Below, piece after piece: positions 29,737 to 39,812 of a stretch of DNA of 64,000 nucleotides. The first letter of the stretch is position 1. Every line of letters begins with the position of its first letter. Location of the stretch: the NCBI RefSeq assembly GCF_000599985.1, contig NZ_CP007445.1:1178001-1242000 (forward strand), in the 5' to 3' direction. The notes under the pieces are model-generated. The model saw only the letters and a list, made by a program, of their open reading frames with translations. It did no database searches and was not told the DNA's origin. The position numbers and the translations under genes were made by a program. This DNA comes from Gilliamella apicola. GTDB lineage: Bacteria > Pseudomonadota > Gammaproteobacteria > Enterobacterales > Orbaceae.

Positions 29737-31626
29737 ATGCAAACTAATCAATCTTTTCGTTTATTTATTGCCGAAAAGCCCAGCTTAGCTAGGGCTATCG
29801 CTGATGTATTGCCTAAACCTCACCAAAAAGGGAATGGTTTTATCCGAGCTAATAATGGTGATGTGGTTAGCTGGTGTATTGGGCATTTATTAGAACAAGC
29901 GCCTCCTGAAGTCTATGATGAACGTTTTAAAAAATGGTCTTTAAATGATTTGCCTATTGTTCCCGAAAAGTGGATATTAGTCCCTAAAGGAAGTACCGAA
30001 AAACAATTTAATATCTTGGTCGATTTGATTAAATCAGCCGATCAGATTGTGCATGCGGGGGACCCCGATAGAGAAGGGCAATTATTGGTGGATGAAGTGT
30101 TAAATTATTGCCAGCTTGCACCCGAAAAGCGTAAAACCATCCAACGTTGCTTAATTAGCGATTTAAATGCTAATGCAGTTGAAAAATCTCTTGAACAGTT
30201 GCGAAGTAACCAAGATTATGTTCCTTTATCAACTTCTGCATTAGCTAGAGCTCGGGCTGACTGGCTTTATGGGATGAATATGAGTCGAGTTTGTACGTTG
30301 GTAGGGCAAAAAAATGGTTATCGAGGCGTGCTGTCAATTGGTCGAGTGCAAACGCCTATTTTGGGATTAGTGGTAAGACGCGATTTAGAGATAGCTCAAT
30401 TTGTACCTAAACCGTTCTATGAAGTGTTTGCCATTTTGCAAACCAAAAATAATGAAACATTTAAAGCTAAATGGCAACCGAGTGAAGCTTGCGAACCTTA
30501 TCAAGATGAAGAGGGTCGAGTACTTGTTAAAGCATTAGCAGAAAATGTTTGCCAACGGATTAAAGATAAACCCGGTATAATTGATAAAGTAAGCAATAAA
30601 AAGAAAGAGCTTGCTCCACCAATGCCATTTAACCTGTCTTCTTTACAAATTGAAATGGCGAAAAAAAATGGTTTGAGTGCGCAAGAAGTACTTGATATTT
30701 GCCAATCATTATACGAAAAGCATAAGTTAATTACTTATCCTCGTTCAGATTGTCGTTTTTTGCCTGAAGAGCATTTAAAACAAATTAATGGTATAAAATC
30801 AGCCATTGAAAACAATTGTCCAGCGCTGCAAACAGCAATTGATAATGCTGATTTTTCATTACGTTCCAAAGCTTGGAATGATAAAAAAGTTGAAGCACAT
30901 CATGCCATTATTCCTACCTTACGTAAAGCCAAAATGGACAATTTGTCCAATAATGAGCAGGCTGTCTATCAAGTTGTAGCAACCCAATATTTAGCCCAAT
31001 TTTATCCTGCCTATAAATATTCTGAATTACAAATTGATGTTGAGATTCAAGGAGGGAAATTTATATCAAAAACCAATCAAATGCTTGATGAAGGTTGGAA
31101 AATTTTATTCAGAAATAAAAACATTCAAATCGATAGCGATGCAGATGATAACAACAATGGATTATTAACTAAGCTCATTAAAAAAGGGGAATGTGTCCAA
31201 TGCATCGATACTGAACTGCTTAGTAAAGAAACTCAGCCACCAAGACCATTTACTGACGCTACGTTATTAGCTGCATTGACTGGGATAGCTCGCTTCGTAA
31301 AAGATCCTGAAATTAAAAAGATCCTACGTGAAACAGATGGTTTAGGTACTGAAGCTACGCGAGCAGGTATTATTGAGTTGTTATTTAAAAGGCAATTTTT
31401 AATTCGACAAGGTAAATCAATTCGTTCTACACAAATCGGGAAAGATCTGATTTTATCACTACCAGATATTATGTCCATGCCAGATATGACAGCGCATTGG
31501 GAATTACAATTAGATGAAATTAGTAAGAAATCGTTTTCATACCAACAATTCATGTATCAACTTAATTCATCATTATCAAATTTAATTAATCAAATGAAAA
31601 ATGCACGATTGAATATTCGTTCTTAA
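29737..31626 (+). CDS. topB: DNA topoisomerase III
   Basis: This type IA topoisomerase has 629 residues. The TOPRIM domain begins 'RLFIAEKPSLARAIADVLPK' and has the acidic motif 'VHAGDPDREGQLLVDEVL'. The active-site region is 'KLITYPRSDCRFLPEEHL', with catalytic Tyr334. The family blocks 'GYRGVLSIGRVQTPILGLVV' and 'TDGLGTEATRAGIIELL' are intact. TopB decatenates replicating DNA with RecQ and can resolve precatenanes. It is slightly shorter than E. coli TopB (653), with a short C-terminal tail and no zinc fingers. A weak hairpin follows the stop. Confidence 0.95.
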   Translation: MQTNQSFRLFIAEKPSLARAIADVLPKPHQKGNGFIRANNGDVVSWCIGHLLEQAPPEVYDERFKKWSLNDLPIVPEKWILVPKGSTEKQFNILVDLIKSADQIVHAGDPDREGQLLVDEVLNYCQLAPEKRKTIQRCLISDLNANAVEKSLEQLRSNQDYVPLSTSALARARADWLYGMNMSRVCTLVGQKNGYRGVLSIGRVQTPILGLVVRRDLEIAQFVPKPFYEVFAILQTKNNETFKAKWQPSEACEPYQDEEGRVLVKALAENVCQRIKDKPGIIDKVSNKKKELAPPMPFNLSSLQIEMAKKNGLSAQEVLDICQSLYEKHKLITYPRSDCRFLPEEHLKQINGIKSAIENNCPALQTAIDNADFSLRSKAWNDKKVEAHHAIIPTLRKAKMDNLSNNEQAVYQVVATQYLAQFYPAYKYSELQIDVEIQGGKFISKTNQMLDEGWKILFRNKNIQIDSDADDNNNGLLTKLIKKGECVQCIDTELLSKETQPPRPFTDATLLAALTGIARFVKDPEIKKILRETDGLGTEATRAGIIELLFKRQFLIRQGKSIRSTQIGKDLILSLPDIMSMPDMTAHWELQLDEISKKSFSYQQFMYQLNSSLSNLINQMKNARLNIRS

Positions 31627-31644
31627 CCCTCATATTAAATTAAT

Positions 31645-31684
31645 AGGATGAATTGCATTAACAAAAATAGCGTTCATCCTGTTT
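31645..31684 (+). terminator. Hairpin downstream of topB
   Basis: AGGATGAA (31645-31652) pairs with TTCATCCT (31673-31680) and is followed by GTTT. The loop is long (20 nt), so efficiency is uncertain. Confidence 0.5.
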
Positions 31685-31738
31685 ATTTATATCGCTTGGT
31701 TATCAATCGATTTGTTGATCAATTGTTTATTCTATCAA

Positions 31739-32392
31739 TCATTCTAACGTATTGCTGTTTGCTTGTCTTTCTTCAATAATTTTAGCCAGTTCATTATTCG
31801 CTCTTTGTAAAAAAGTCTGATTTTTTAGAATGACCAAATAGGTTTTCAATCGTTTAATTGGATCGAGTGCAAAACGACATGTAATGAATAAAATAATAAA
31901 AATAGTCAAAATCGAAATGATGGCATTTACAATCCAAGGTGAACTAAAGATTCTATAAATATTAAATAGTAATAAAAAAAGTACAAAAATTAATATGATG
32001 CCGCTAAGCACAACTTCTTTAATTGAATAAAACGCTAGTGGTATTAGGCGATTTTTTTGGATAGTAAAATATTGAGTAAATAAATTTAGTTGTGTCAAAT
32101 CAATAATATTATTTACGTCGGCATTAACAAGTGACATAGCAATATTCTCTTTTTCTATATCACCTGATTTATAAAAACAGATTTTATCCCAAAGTAATTT
32201 CTTTTTTATATTACTTAAGTAGTCACGTTGATACTTTGGTTGCGATGTTTTTTCTAAAATATCGGCATATTTGATTAGATTGTCGAAGTATTTATTGGAT
32301 TTTGGCCTTTTGTATATAAAAGCAACACAAGAAAGTGTGAATATAATAACCAAATTGAACCAATTGTCATGGAGTAATTCTGAGATTTCCAT
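31739..32392 (-). CDS. Unrecognised three-helix membrane protein
   Basis: The 217-residue protein has one hydrophobic helix near the N-terminus (about 11-28) and a pair in the C-terminal half (about 128-146 and 152-172). A basic cytoplasmic-type loop of about 100 residues lies between, and the tail is charged. I recognise no family motif. It is convergent with topB and has no close partner upstream. Codon use and the clean single frame support a real gene. A role cannot be assigned. Confidence 0.6.
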   Translation of the reverse strand: MEISELLHDNWFNLVIIFTLSCVAFIYKRPKSNKYFDNLIKYADILEKTSQPKYQRDYLSNIKKKLLWDKICFYKSGDIEKENIAMSLVNADVNNIIDLTQLNLFTQYFTIQKNRLIPLAFYSIKEVVLSGIILIFVLFLLLFNIYRIFSSPWIVNAIISILTIFIILFITCRFALDPIKRLKTYLVILKNQTFLQRANNELAKIIEERQANSNTLE

Positions 32393-33094
32393 TTCAATAA
32401 ACCGTAATAATTAATCATATTAAAATTATATCTAATATCGGATAAAACGTGTATTAGTTTTATGCTAAATTTAAGTTTCAAGCAGCTTTACGTGCTGTTT
32501 TTAAGCGAACTCGGCATATTTTTTTGAAAGCAGGTTGACTTCTTTTTGTGAATAGCGTATAACTTGCCCGCCTTGGAGCTTTTCTTTCTTTTTTAACTAT
32601 TAAAGCGGTTTAAAAATGAGGGTGAAGAAAAGTTGAAATCCAAAGGGTAGAGTTCAATTTACAGGAGAAATATGGACACTCAATCGGGTCACCCCAAACA
32701 GTGGGGAGATAAATTCAAACACATCATTGTCGGTTAATGAACCTGTCTAAATAGTTATTTTTTCAGTTCACGAGCCGAAATTGATAAAAACGGTAACGGT
32801 GAACGATATGCAGTTTTCTACATGCTATCACTCAAATTCTAAACATCATTGCGCCCTTAAAGTGCTTCTAAGAGTATTATATCTTACAGACAAGCATTTA
32901 GAGCCACCAAGTTGTATCTAACACTTAACTAATTTTAATTTTTCTAAAATTTTATTGTATGCCAAGCATTAGCTTGAATGGCTAGTTATTGCTTTGCGTT
33001 TAGATTTTAGCCAATAAGAACTGATATATACCTAGTTATGATTAAACTTAGGAATAGGTTCCTTTTGTCTAAAAAGTATGGATAGGTACAGACT
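32393..33094. other. Gene-poor leader region of mgtA with a decayed coding trace
   Basis: Broken plus-strand frames near 32620-32740 read like the pieces 'KGRVQFTGEIWTL' and 'SGEINSNTSLSVNEPV'. A short frame ending at about 32840 reads FSSRAEIDKNGNGERYAVFY. They look like remains of a lost gene I cannot name. The last ~250 bp before mgtA (32845-33094) lack a good gene and may form a long 5' leader. It contains a 15-codon ORF (33038-33085) and an imperfect CCTAGTT/AACTTAGG hairpin near 33031-33052. Whether these sense magnesium is unknown. Confidence 0.35.
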
Positions 33095-35803
33095 ATGACT
33101 AAAAAAACATCTAAAGTAAAGACAGAAAATACTTCAAACATAAAAGCACTTAAAGAGGCTCAAAACAGTCTTGATAACATTTTATCTAATTTCCAATCAA
33201 GTCTTTCTGGATTAACTCAAGAAAGTGCAAAATCAAGATTAGAACAATATGGAAAAAATGAAGTCGCTCGTGAAAAAGTACCTTCTGCTTTCACTCAATT
33301 ACTATTAGCTTTTAAAAATCCATTTATATTTGTATTGTTGACATTAGCGGTAGTTAGTTTTGTTACTGATTACTGGTTACCACTACAAGGGGGTGAAGAG
33401 ACTGATCTGACTGGTGTTATTATTATCCTCACTATGGTGACACTGAGTGGGATATTACGTTTTTGGCAGGAATTTAGATCAAACGAGGCTGCTGAAGCTT
33501 TAAAATCCATGATTAGAACGACTGCAACGGTATTGCGCCGAACGCATAAAGATATGAGCCCAGAACGCATTGAAATACCATTGAGTGAAATTGTACCAGG
33601 TGATATTGTTTATTTGTCAGCAGGCGATATGATCCCCGCCGATATTCGTTTGATTGAATCACGCGATTTATTTGTTAGCCAAGCTGTATTGACAGGTGAA
33701 TCAATTCCTGTTGAAAAATATGACACATTAGGTGCTGTAACACAAAAAAACAGTGACAATGTTGATACTACCGATATCGATAAAGATAATGTATTGGATG
33801 TTAATAATATCTGTTTTATGGGCACTAATGTAGTGAGTGGAACAGCAACTGCTATTGTGGTAGCGACTGGTGCTGATACCCATTTTGGTTCGTTAGCAAA
33901 ATCAATAGTAGGGTCGAGAGCCGAAACTTCATTTGATCGTGGGGTGAATAGCGTAAGTTGGTTATTGATTCGCTTTATGTTAGTAATGGTTCCTATTGTT
34001 TTATTAATAAATGGGTTTACGAAAGGCGATTGGGGAGAAGCTGCATTATTTGCTTTAGCTGTTGCGGTTGGTTTAACTCCTGAAATGTTACCAATGATCG
34101 TTAGTGCAAACCTTGCCAAAGGTGCTGTTGGGATGGCGAAGCGCAAAGTTGTTGTGAAACGTTTAAATGCCATTCAGAACTTTGGTGCAATGGACATTTT
34201 ATGTACTGATAAAACTGGTACATTGACTCAAGACAAAATTATTTTAGAACACCACTTAGATATTAATGGGCAAATTGATCCATCTGTTTTACAACTAGCA
34301 TGGCTCAATAGTTACTATCAAAGTGGAATGAAAAACTTAATGGATAAAGCTATCATCCGTTTTGCAGAAGAAAAGACCAGTGTGAAAAAAGTAGGTAAGG
34401 GTTTTTATAAAAAAATTGATGAATTACCCTTTGATTTTGTTCGTCGTCGCTTATCTGTTGTTGTTCAAGGCAATGATGATAATCATCTAATGATCTGTAA
34501 AGGTGCCGTTGAAGAAATGCTATCAATTTCGGATTTTGTTTATGAAAACGGAGAATATTTGCCATTAGATGAAAATCGTAAAAAAGCATTGATTGAATTG
34601 GCGCATAACTATAATAAAGATGGTTTTAGGGTATTAGCTGTTGGTATAAAGGACATTCCAGCTACCCAGACTAAAACGCAATACAATGTTCAAGATGAAA
34701 AAGCTTTAGCGATTCGTGGATTTTTAACTTTCTTAGATCCGCCAAAAGAGAGTGCTTATGAAGCTATTTCAGCATTAAACGAACATGGGGTTGGCGTGAA
34801 AGTGTTAACAGGTGATAATGAAATAATCACCATTAAAGTCTGTCGTGAAGTAGGTTTAGAACCTGGTATTCCTTTACTTGGTACTGAAATTGAAACAATG
34901 GATGATGCAGAGCTAAAAGTACAAATTGAACAACGTACTATTTTCGCCAAATTAACACCGTTACAAAAATCACGCATAATTCGTTTATTGCAAGAAAATG
35001 GTCATACCGTTGGGTTTTTAGGTGATGGTATTAATGATGCGCCTGCATTACGTGATGCTGATGTGGGGATCTCAGTTGATACCGCGACAGATATTGCCAA
35101 AGAATCGGCAGATATTATCCTTTTGGAAAAAAGCTTGATGGTATTAGAAGAAGGTGTTATTTGTGGTCGTGAAACTTTCGGTAATATCATGAAATATCTT
35201 AACATGACGGCGAGTTCTAACTTTGGTAATATATTCTCAGTATTAGTAGCTAGTGCGTTTTTACCGTTCCTGCCAATGCTAGCAATACATTTACTTATTC
35301 AAAACTTGCTGTATGATATTTCACAACTCTCCTTACCATGGGATAAGATGGATGAAGAGTTTTTACAAAAACCACGTAAGTGGGATGCACGAAATATTGG
35401 ACGTTTTATGATTTGGATAGGGCCTACATCGTCTATTTTTGATATCACAACGTATGCACTAATGTGGTTTATATTCGGTGCTAACAATATTGAAGCGCAA
35501 TCACTGTTCCATTCTGGTTGGTTTATTGAAGGATTGTTATCACAAACTCTCGTTGTGCACATGCTTAGAACACAAAAAATTCCGTTTGTGCAAAGTACAG
35601 CTGCATTTCCAGTTATTGTGATGACAATGCTAATTATGGCAGTAGGTATATATATTCCATTTTCACCATTAGGTGGATTAATTGGATTACAACCATTACC
35701 TTGGTCATATTTCCCATGGCTATTAGCAACTTTATTTAGCTATTGCTGTGTTGCTCAATTAATGAAACGTATCTATATCAAGCGTTTTGGGCAATGGTTT
35801 TAG
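33095..35803 (+). CDS. mgtA: Magnesium-transporting P-type ATPase
   Basis: This P3B-type ATPase has 902 residues. It has the actuator motif 'VLTGESIPVEK', the phosphorylation site 'DILCTDKTGTLTQDKI' with Asp372, the nucleotide-binding stretch 'MICKGAVEEML', the hinge 'VGFLGDGINDAPALRDADVG' and the MgtA C-terminal stretch 'LLIQNLLYDISQLSLPWDKM'. The usual ten membrane segments are recognisable. MgtA imports Mg2+ down its electrochemical gradient using ATP and is normally induced by magnesium starvation. A long untranslated leader is plausible here. A perfect 13-bp inverted repeat lies directly after the stop. Confidence 0.95.
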   Translation: MTKKTSKVKTENTSNIKALKEAQNSLDNILSNFQSSLSGLTQESAKSRLEQYGKNEVAREKVPSAFTQLLLAFKNPFIFVLLTLAVVSFVTDYWLPLQGGEETDLTGVIIILTMVTLSGILRFWQEFRSNEAAEALKSMIRTTATVLRRTHKDMSPERIEIPLSEIVPGDIVYLSAGDMIPADIRLIESRDLFVSQAVLTGESIPVEKYDTLGAVTQKNSDNVDTTDIDKDNVLDVNNICFMGTNVVSGTATAIVVATGADTHFGSLAKSIVGSRAETSFDRGVNSVSWLLIRFMLVMVPIVLLINGFTKGDWGEAALFALAVAVGLTPEMLPMIVSANLAKGAVGMAKRKVVVKRLNAIQNFGAMDILCTDKTGTLTQDKIILEHHLDINGQIDPSVLQLAWLNSYYQSGMKNLMDKAIIRFAEEKTSVKKVGKGFYKKIDELPFDFVRRRLSVVVQGNDDNHLMICKGAVEEMLSISDFVYENGEYLPLDENRKKALIELAHNYNKDGFRVLAVGIKDIPATQTKTQYNVQDEKALAIRGFLTFLDPPKESAYEAISALNEHGVGVKVLTGDNEIITIKVCREVGLEPGIPLLGTEIETMDDAELKVQIEQRTIFAKLTPLQKSRIIRLLQENGHTVGFLGDGINDAPALRDADVGISVDTATDIAKESADIILLEKSLMVLEEGVICGRETFGNIMKYLNMTASSNFGNIFSVLVASAFLPFLPMLAIHLLIQNLLYDISQLSLPWDKMDEEFLQKPRKWDARNIGRFMIWIGPTSSIFDITTYALMWFIFGANNIEAQSLFHSGWFIEGLLSQTLVVHMLRTQKIPFVQSTAAFPVIVMTMLIMAVGIYIPFSPLGGLIGLQPLPWSYFPWLLATLFSYCCVAQLMKRIYIKRFGQWF

Positions 35804-35814
35804 CTTTATTGATG

Positions 35815-35848
35815 ACTATATAAGTGATGATAATTTCACTTATATAGT
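35815..35848. repeat. Perfect 13-bp inverted repeat after mgtA
   Basis: ACTATATAAGTGA (35815-35827) pairs with TCACTTATATAGT (35836-35848) over an 8-nt loop, 12 bp past the mgtA stop. It lacks a T tract, so it may stabilise the transcript end or partly attenuate read-through into the small ORF at 35924. Confidence 0.6.
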
Positions 35849-35923
35849 AAAATTATATCTTGAAATTTTATTTATTAAAAATATCTTGTGAATCATACAA
35901 TTACAACAAAAAGGAAATAACAC

Positions 35924-36004
35924 ATGAAAACACCACATAAAAACTTAATTGTATTAATTAAAAGCCGTAAACAAAAAAAGGCTCAACAACAATCAGTTAA
36001 GTAA
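35924..36004 (+). CDS. Candidate 26-residue basic small protein behind mgtA
   Basis: An ATG preceded by AAAGGAAATAACAC (good Shine-Dalgarno spacing) opens a frame of 26 residues. It starts MKTPHKNLIVLIKSRK and ends in a Lys/Gln-rich tail. A strong intrinsic terminator follows 70 bp later. The size, basic composition and ribosome-binding site suggest a real small protein, possibly RNA- or ribosome-associated, but I recognise no family. It lies between mgtA and ydcH, so magnesium-linked expression is possible. It could also be a chance frame. Confidence 0.45.
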   Translation: MKTPHKNLIVLIKSRKQKKAQQQSVK

Positions 36005-36074
36005 TAAAAAGCTTAATCATCAACATTGTAATGAAATCGTTGGTGTAACTATTTGAGTTGATATAAAATAAAAG

Positions 36075-36096
36075 ACCCCAGTAATTGGGGTTTTTT
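36075..36096 (+). terminator. Strong rho-independent terminator after the small ORF
   Basis: ACCCCA (36075-36080), loop GTAAT, TGGGGT (36086-36091), then TTTTT. Confidence 0.9.
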
Positions 36097-36149
36097 ATTA
36101 CACATTAATTTCACATTTATTTGCTAATTTATCATAACTATCTAATTAA

Positions 36150-36380
36150 TTATAATTTTAAATGGTTATCATTAGTTTTCTTTAAAATATCATAAATTTC
36201 ATCTTTCAGCTTTAATTTTTGTTTTTTCAATGCATCTATTGTTTCGCTAGTATCAACGGTAATTCCAGATTCAATATTTTTAATTTTTTGATCAAGTTCA
36301 TTATGTAAATCGAACAGTTTTTGAAAACGTAAATCATTATTTTTTAATTTAGAGATTAATTCTCGATATTCTGGAAACAT
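36150..36380 (-). CDS. ydcH: YdcH-family DUF465 protein
   Basis: This 76-residue helical protein (MFPEYRELISKLKNNDLRFQ..., 'LFDLHNELDQKIKNIESGI', 'IDALKKQKLKLKDEIYDIL') has the two-helix coiled-coil pattern and length of YdcH/DUF465. An AAGGAG-like Shine-Dalgarno precedes the start. The biochemical role of the family is unknown. It is transcribed divergently from the HerA-like ATPase gene, with about 170 bp between starts. Confidence 0.88.
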   Translation of the reverse strand: MFPEYRELISKLKNNDLRFQKLFDLHNELDQKIKNIESGITVDTSETIDALKKQKLKLKDEIYDILKKTNDNHLKL

Positions 36381-36547
36381 AACGGCTCCTTATATTGGCT
36401 AGATGGATAATAAAAATAGCGGTTACTGCTAATTCAGAATACAATATTCTTTTAAACTTTAACAGTAAAAAGCAAATAATTGATAAAATTGGCCAATTAT
36501 TTTTATAACATCAAATATTAAATAACAATTTTACATGAGGTTAATCC

Positions 36548-38077
36548 ATGAGTGAATCGATCATCATAGCCAAAAGTCATGGCAAAGATTTATCCATCGT
36601 AGCAGCATTAGCTAATCGTCATGGTTTAATTACTGGCGCAACCGGTACCGGTAAAACAGTCACATTACAAAAAATGGCTGAAGGGTTTTCACAAATTGGT
36701 GTGCCGGTTTTTCTTGCTGATGTTAAAGGCGATCTAACTGGTCTTGGCGAAAAGGCTGTTTTAACAGAAAAATTAAAAGCTCGTTTAGACAATATAGAAG
36801 TTTATAATTGGCAACCTGATGCATCGCCCATTGAACTATGGGATGTATTTGCTGAAAAAGGGATCCCTGTTCGTAGTACTGTATCAGATATAGGACCGAT
36901 CTTACTTGCTCGATTACTCAATCTAAATGATATTCAGTCTGGCGTATTACAATTAGTTTTTAAAATTGCTGATGATAATGGTTTATTACTACTCGATTTC
37001 AAAGATCTGCGGTCATTAATTCAATTTGTAGGTGATAATGCCAAGCAGTTTACCACTCAATACGGTAATATTTCTTTATCGTCAATAGGAGCGATTCAAC
37101 GCGGATTGTTAACACTCGAACAACAAGGCGCGGCGTTCTTTCTTGGCGAACCAATGCTTGATATTCAAGATTTAATGCAAGTAAATAGAGAAGGAAGAGG
37201 GATTATCAATATTTTATCCGCACAGAAATTATATAATTCACCTAAATTATATTCTGTCTTCCTTTTATGGTTGTTATCCGAACTTTTTGAACATTTACCA
37301 GAAATAGGCGATCCAGATAAACCGAAATTAGTATTCTTTTTTGATGAAGCCCATTTATTGTTTAATGATATTTCGCCAGCATTATTAGAAAAAATTGAAC
37401 AAGTAGTACGCTTAATTCGTTCCAAAGGTGTGGGTATTTATTTTGCTTCACAAAATCCGACCGATATACCAGATACCGTTCTCGGGCAATTAGGTAATCG
37501 TGTTCAACATGCGCTACGGGCTTTTACTCCGAAAGATCAAAAAGCTGTTAAGACTGCTGCACAAACAATGCGTGCTAATCCAAGTTTTGATACTGAAAAA
37601 GCGATCATGGAATTGGGTGTTGGTGAAGCTTTAATTTCATTTTTAGATGAAAAAGGTCGTCCAAATATGGTCGAACGTGGTTTTGTGATTGCGCCAGGAT
37701 CGAAAATGGGGACTATGTCACCAGAAAATCAATTGGCAATTATTCAACATTCCCAGTATTACAATAAATATCGATCAACTATAGATCGTCAATCTGCTTA
37801 TGAGATATTAAAAAATGGATTTTCATTTGATAACTTATCTAACTCTCAAACCGATAAAAATAATCAAAACATCAATAATGACGCTGATAACCAACAAAAT
37901 AAAAACGGTGGTGGATTGCTTGATTTTTTCAGTTCAATATTTTTTGGTTCGAAAGGACCAAAAGGGGGACAGCATGATGGTATCGCTCAACAATTAGCTA
38001 AAAGTGCCACCAGACAAGTAGTTAATCAAATTAGTAGAAAAATCACCCGTGGTATATTAGGTGGTTTTAAAAAATAA
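36548..38077 (+). CDS. yjgR: HerA/DUF853-type ATPase YjgR
   Basis: The 509-residue P-loop ATPase has Walker A '[20 protein letters not shown]', '[15 protein letters not shown]', Walker B '[15 protein letters not shown]' and '[20 protein letters not shown]', as in YjgR. These proteins are related to the archaeal HerA helicase and FtsK; the cellular role is not settled. The C-terminal 80 residues are Asn/Lys-rich low-complexity sequence with '[16 protein letters not shown]', which is normal for this family. The start is the ATG at 36548 after GAGG at 36537-36540. perM follows 51 bp downstream and may be co-transcribed. Confidence 0.92.
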   Translation: MSESIIIAKSHGKDLSIVAALANRHGLITGATGTGKTVTLQKMAEGFSQIGVPVFLADVKGDLTGLGEKAVLTEKLKARLDNIEVYNWQPDASPIELWDVFAEKGIPVRSTVSDIGPILLARLLNLNDIQSGVLQLVFKIADDNGLLLLDFKDLRSLIQFVGDNAKQFTTQYGNISLSSIGAIQRGLLTLEQQGAAFFLGEPMLDIQDLMQVNREGRGIINILSAQKLYNSPKLYSVFLLWLLSELFEHLPEIGDPDKPKLVFFFDEAHLLFNDISPALLEKIEQVVRLIRSKGVGIYFASQNPTDIPDTVLGQLGNRVQHALRAFTPKDQKAVKTAAQTMRANPSFDTEKAIMELGVGEALISFLDEKGRPNMVERGFVIAPGSKMGTMSPENQLAIIQHSQYYNKYRSTIDRQSAYEILKNGFSFDNLSNSQTDKNNQNINNDADNQQNKNGGGLLDFFSSIFFGSKGPKGGQHDGIAQQLAKSATRQVVNQISRKITRGILGGFKK

Positions 38078-38128
38078 TCAATCAAAGAGTGTATAATTTA
38101 AAGAAATAAGTATGATAGGAGAATTTTA

Positions 38129-39217
38129 ATGTTAAAAATGTTTATGGAATGGTATAAAAAGCGTTTCAGTGATCCGCATGTAGTGTCATTAATGGCGGTA
38201 ATTTTAGGCTTATTTATTATCATCTATTTTTTCAATAAAATTCTGTTACCTATCTTAATTGCCATTGTACTGTCATATTTACTTGATAGCCCAGTTAACT
38301 TTTTACATAAACGAGGTCTACCAAGAACATTCGCCGTCGTAATTGTTTTATTACTGTTTATTATGGTAGTTTTTGTTGGATTTATGATTTTACTACCATT
38401 AATTTGGCAACAAAGTATTAGCTTGATAACCAATATCCCTAATATGCTCAATTTTGCTAATAATTTCTTAACTACACTACCTGAACATTATCCTGAGTTA
38501 ATTGATGTAGGGTTATTTGATTCCATAATTCAAGGTATTACCAATAGAGTTGTGCAAACTGGTAACTCATTATTGCAATTTTCGATTGTTTCTTTATTAG
38601 GATTTGTTTCTGTGGCAATTAACGCAGTCTTGGTGCCAATAATGATGTTTTTTTTATTAAAAGATAAAACCAAGATATGGGCTTATTGTTCTAAAATCTT
38701 ACCTAAAAATCGTACAATTTTAGATAAAGTTGCCGCTGAGATGGACATGCAAATCTCAAATTATATCGTTGGTAATGTATTACACATCGTCATTTTAGCT
38801 ATATGCGTATATATTCCGTTTTGTTATTTTGGATTAGATTATGGTTTATTACTTGCTGTTTTTGTAGGTTTATCGGTATTGATTCCGTATATTGGTATTA
38901 TTATTTCAAGCATTCCAGTGGTTTTAATAGCTATCTTTCAATGGGGAATAAGTCCTGAATTTAGCTATTTAATTCTCTGTTATGTTTTAATACAAGCTTT
39001 GGATGGTAATTTATTAGTTCCTTGTTTATTTTCAGAGAAATTAAATCTTCATCCTTTAGTTATTATTGTTGCAGTGATCGTGTTTGGTGGATTATGGGGA
39101 TTTTGGGGAATATTTTTTGCTATACCTTTGGCAACATTAGTTAAAGCTATTATCAACGCTTGGCCAACACCTGAAGATATTAATAATAATACTTTAGAAG
39201 AAATTAAAGCAGATTAA
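38129..39217 (+). CDS. perM: AI-2E/PerM-family transporter
   Basis: This 362-residue polytopic membrane protein starts 'MLKMFMEWYKKRFSDPHVVS', almost the E. coli PerM start. It shows the AI-2E transporter family stretches 'LVPIMMFFLLKDKTKIWAYC', 'LLLAVFVGLSVLIPYIGIII' and 'VFGGLWGFWGIFFAIPLATL'. Around eight membrane helices are expected. Relatives include the autoinducer-2 exporter TqsA and sodium/proton antiporters, so the substrate is uncertain. It is convergent with bcp, a neighbour also seen near perM in E. coli. The stop codon lies inside the shared terminator stem. Confidence 0.9.
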   Translation: MLKMFMEWYKKRFSDPHVVSLMAVILGLFIIIYFFNKILLPILIAIVLSYLLDSPVNFLHKRGLPRTFAVVIVLLLFIMVVFVGFMILLPLIWQQSISLITNIPNMLNFANNFLTTLPEHYPELIDVGLFDSIIQGITNRVVQTGNSLLQFSIVSLLGFVSVAINAVLVPIMMFFLLKDKTKIWAYCSKILPKNRTILDKVAAEMDMQISNYIVGNVLHIVILAICVYIPFCYFGLDYGLLLAVFVGLSVLIPYIGIIISSIPVVLIAIFQWGISPEFSYLILCYVLIQALDGNLLVPCLFSEKLNLHPLVIIVAVIVFGGLWGFWGIFFAIPLATLVKAIINAWPTPEDINNNTLEEIKAD

Positions 39218-39235
39218 GTAATTTAATCTGCTTTA
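39205..39235. terminator. Bidirectional terminator overlapping the perM stop
   Basis: TAAAGCAGATTA (39205-39216) pairs with TAATCTGCTTTA (39224-39235) across 7 nt. It includes the perM stop codon and ends 5 bp from the convergent bcp stop. Confidence 0.75.
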
Positions 39236-39239
39236 GAAA

Positions 39240-39716
39240 TTATTTACATTGATTTTTTAGATAATCTAAAACGACTTCATGATGATCACTCGTTTTGAAA
39301 TTATCAAAGACTTTTTCAATATTACCATCTTGGCTAATTAAAAAACTAATTCGATGAATACCTTCATAGGTTTTACCCATGAATTCCTTTTCACCCCAAG
39401 TTCCAAATGCTTGGGCGACTTCATGATTTTCATCAGAAAGTAAAGTAAAATTCAACAGTTCTTTTTCAACAAATCGAGATAATTTTTCAGGCTTATCGGT
39501 ACTAATACCGAGGATCACCACATCGTAATTTTTAAAATCGTCAGAGCTATCCCGTAAATTACAAGCTTGCACGGTACAACCTGGTGTCATGGCTTTGGGA
39601 TAAAAATAAATTAAAACACGTTGACCTTTAAAATCTTTTAAGCTGATGTACTCTCCGTCTTGATCAGGTAATGAAAACTCAGGTGCTTTTTCACCTTCTT
39701 TTAGTGGATTAACCAT
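39240..39716 (-). CDS. bcp: Thioredoxin-dependent thiol peroxidase (bacterioferritin comigratory protein)
   Basis: This 158-residue atypical two-Cys peroxiredoxin has the peroxidatic motif 'YFYPKAMTPGCTVQACNLRD', with Cys47 and resolving Cys52. The later stretch 'EKEFMGKTYEGIHRISFLIS' is also typical of Bcp. It reduces hydrogen and organic peroxides using thioredoxin. The length equals E. coli Bcp within two residues. It is convergent with perM and shares its terminator. Confidence 0.94.
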   Translation of the reverse strand: MVNPLKEGEKAPEFSLPDQDGEYISLKDFKGQRVLIYFYPKAMTPGCTVQACNLRDSSDDFKNYDVVILGISTDKPEKLSRFVEKELLNFTLLSDENHEVAQAFGTWGEKEFMGKTYEGIHRISFLISQDGNIEKVFDNFKTSDHHEVVLDYLKNQCK

Positions 39717-39812
39717 ATAATATTTACCTATTTTAATAGTTTAATTTTTTATCTTTGTAGTGTATTAAAAAATAGTGTCATGTTTTCAGTTAAAAAATAA
39801 AGAATTTAAAAA

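Noticed and set aside
33038..33085. Leader peptide of mgtA like E. coli mgtL
   Set aside because: The 15-codon frame has no prolines and no clear alternative stem-loops, so it is mentioned only as a possibility.
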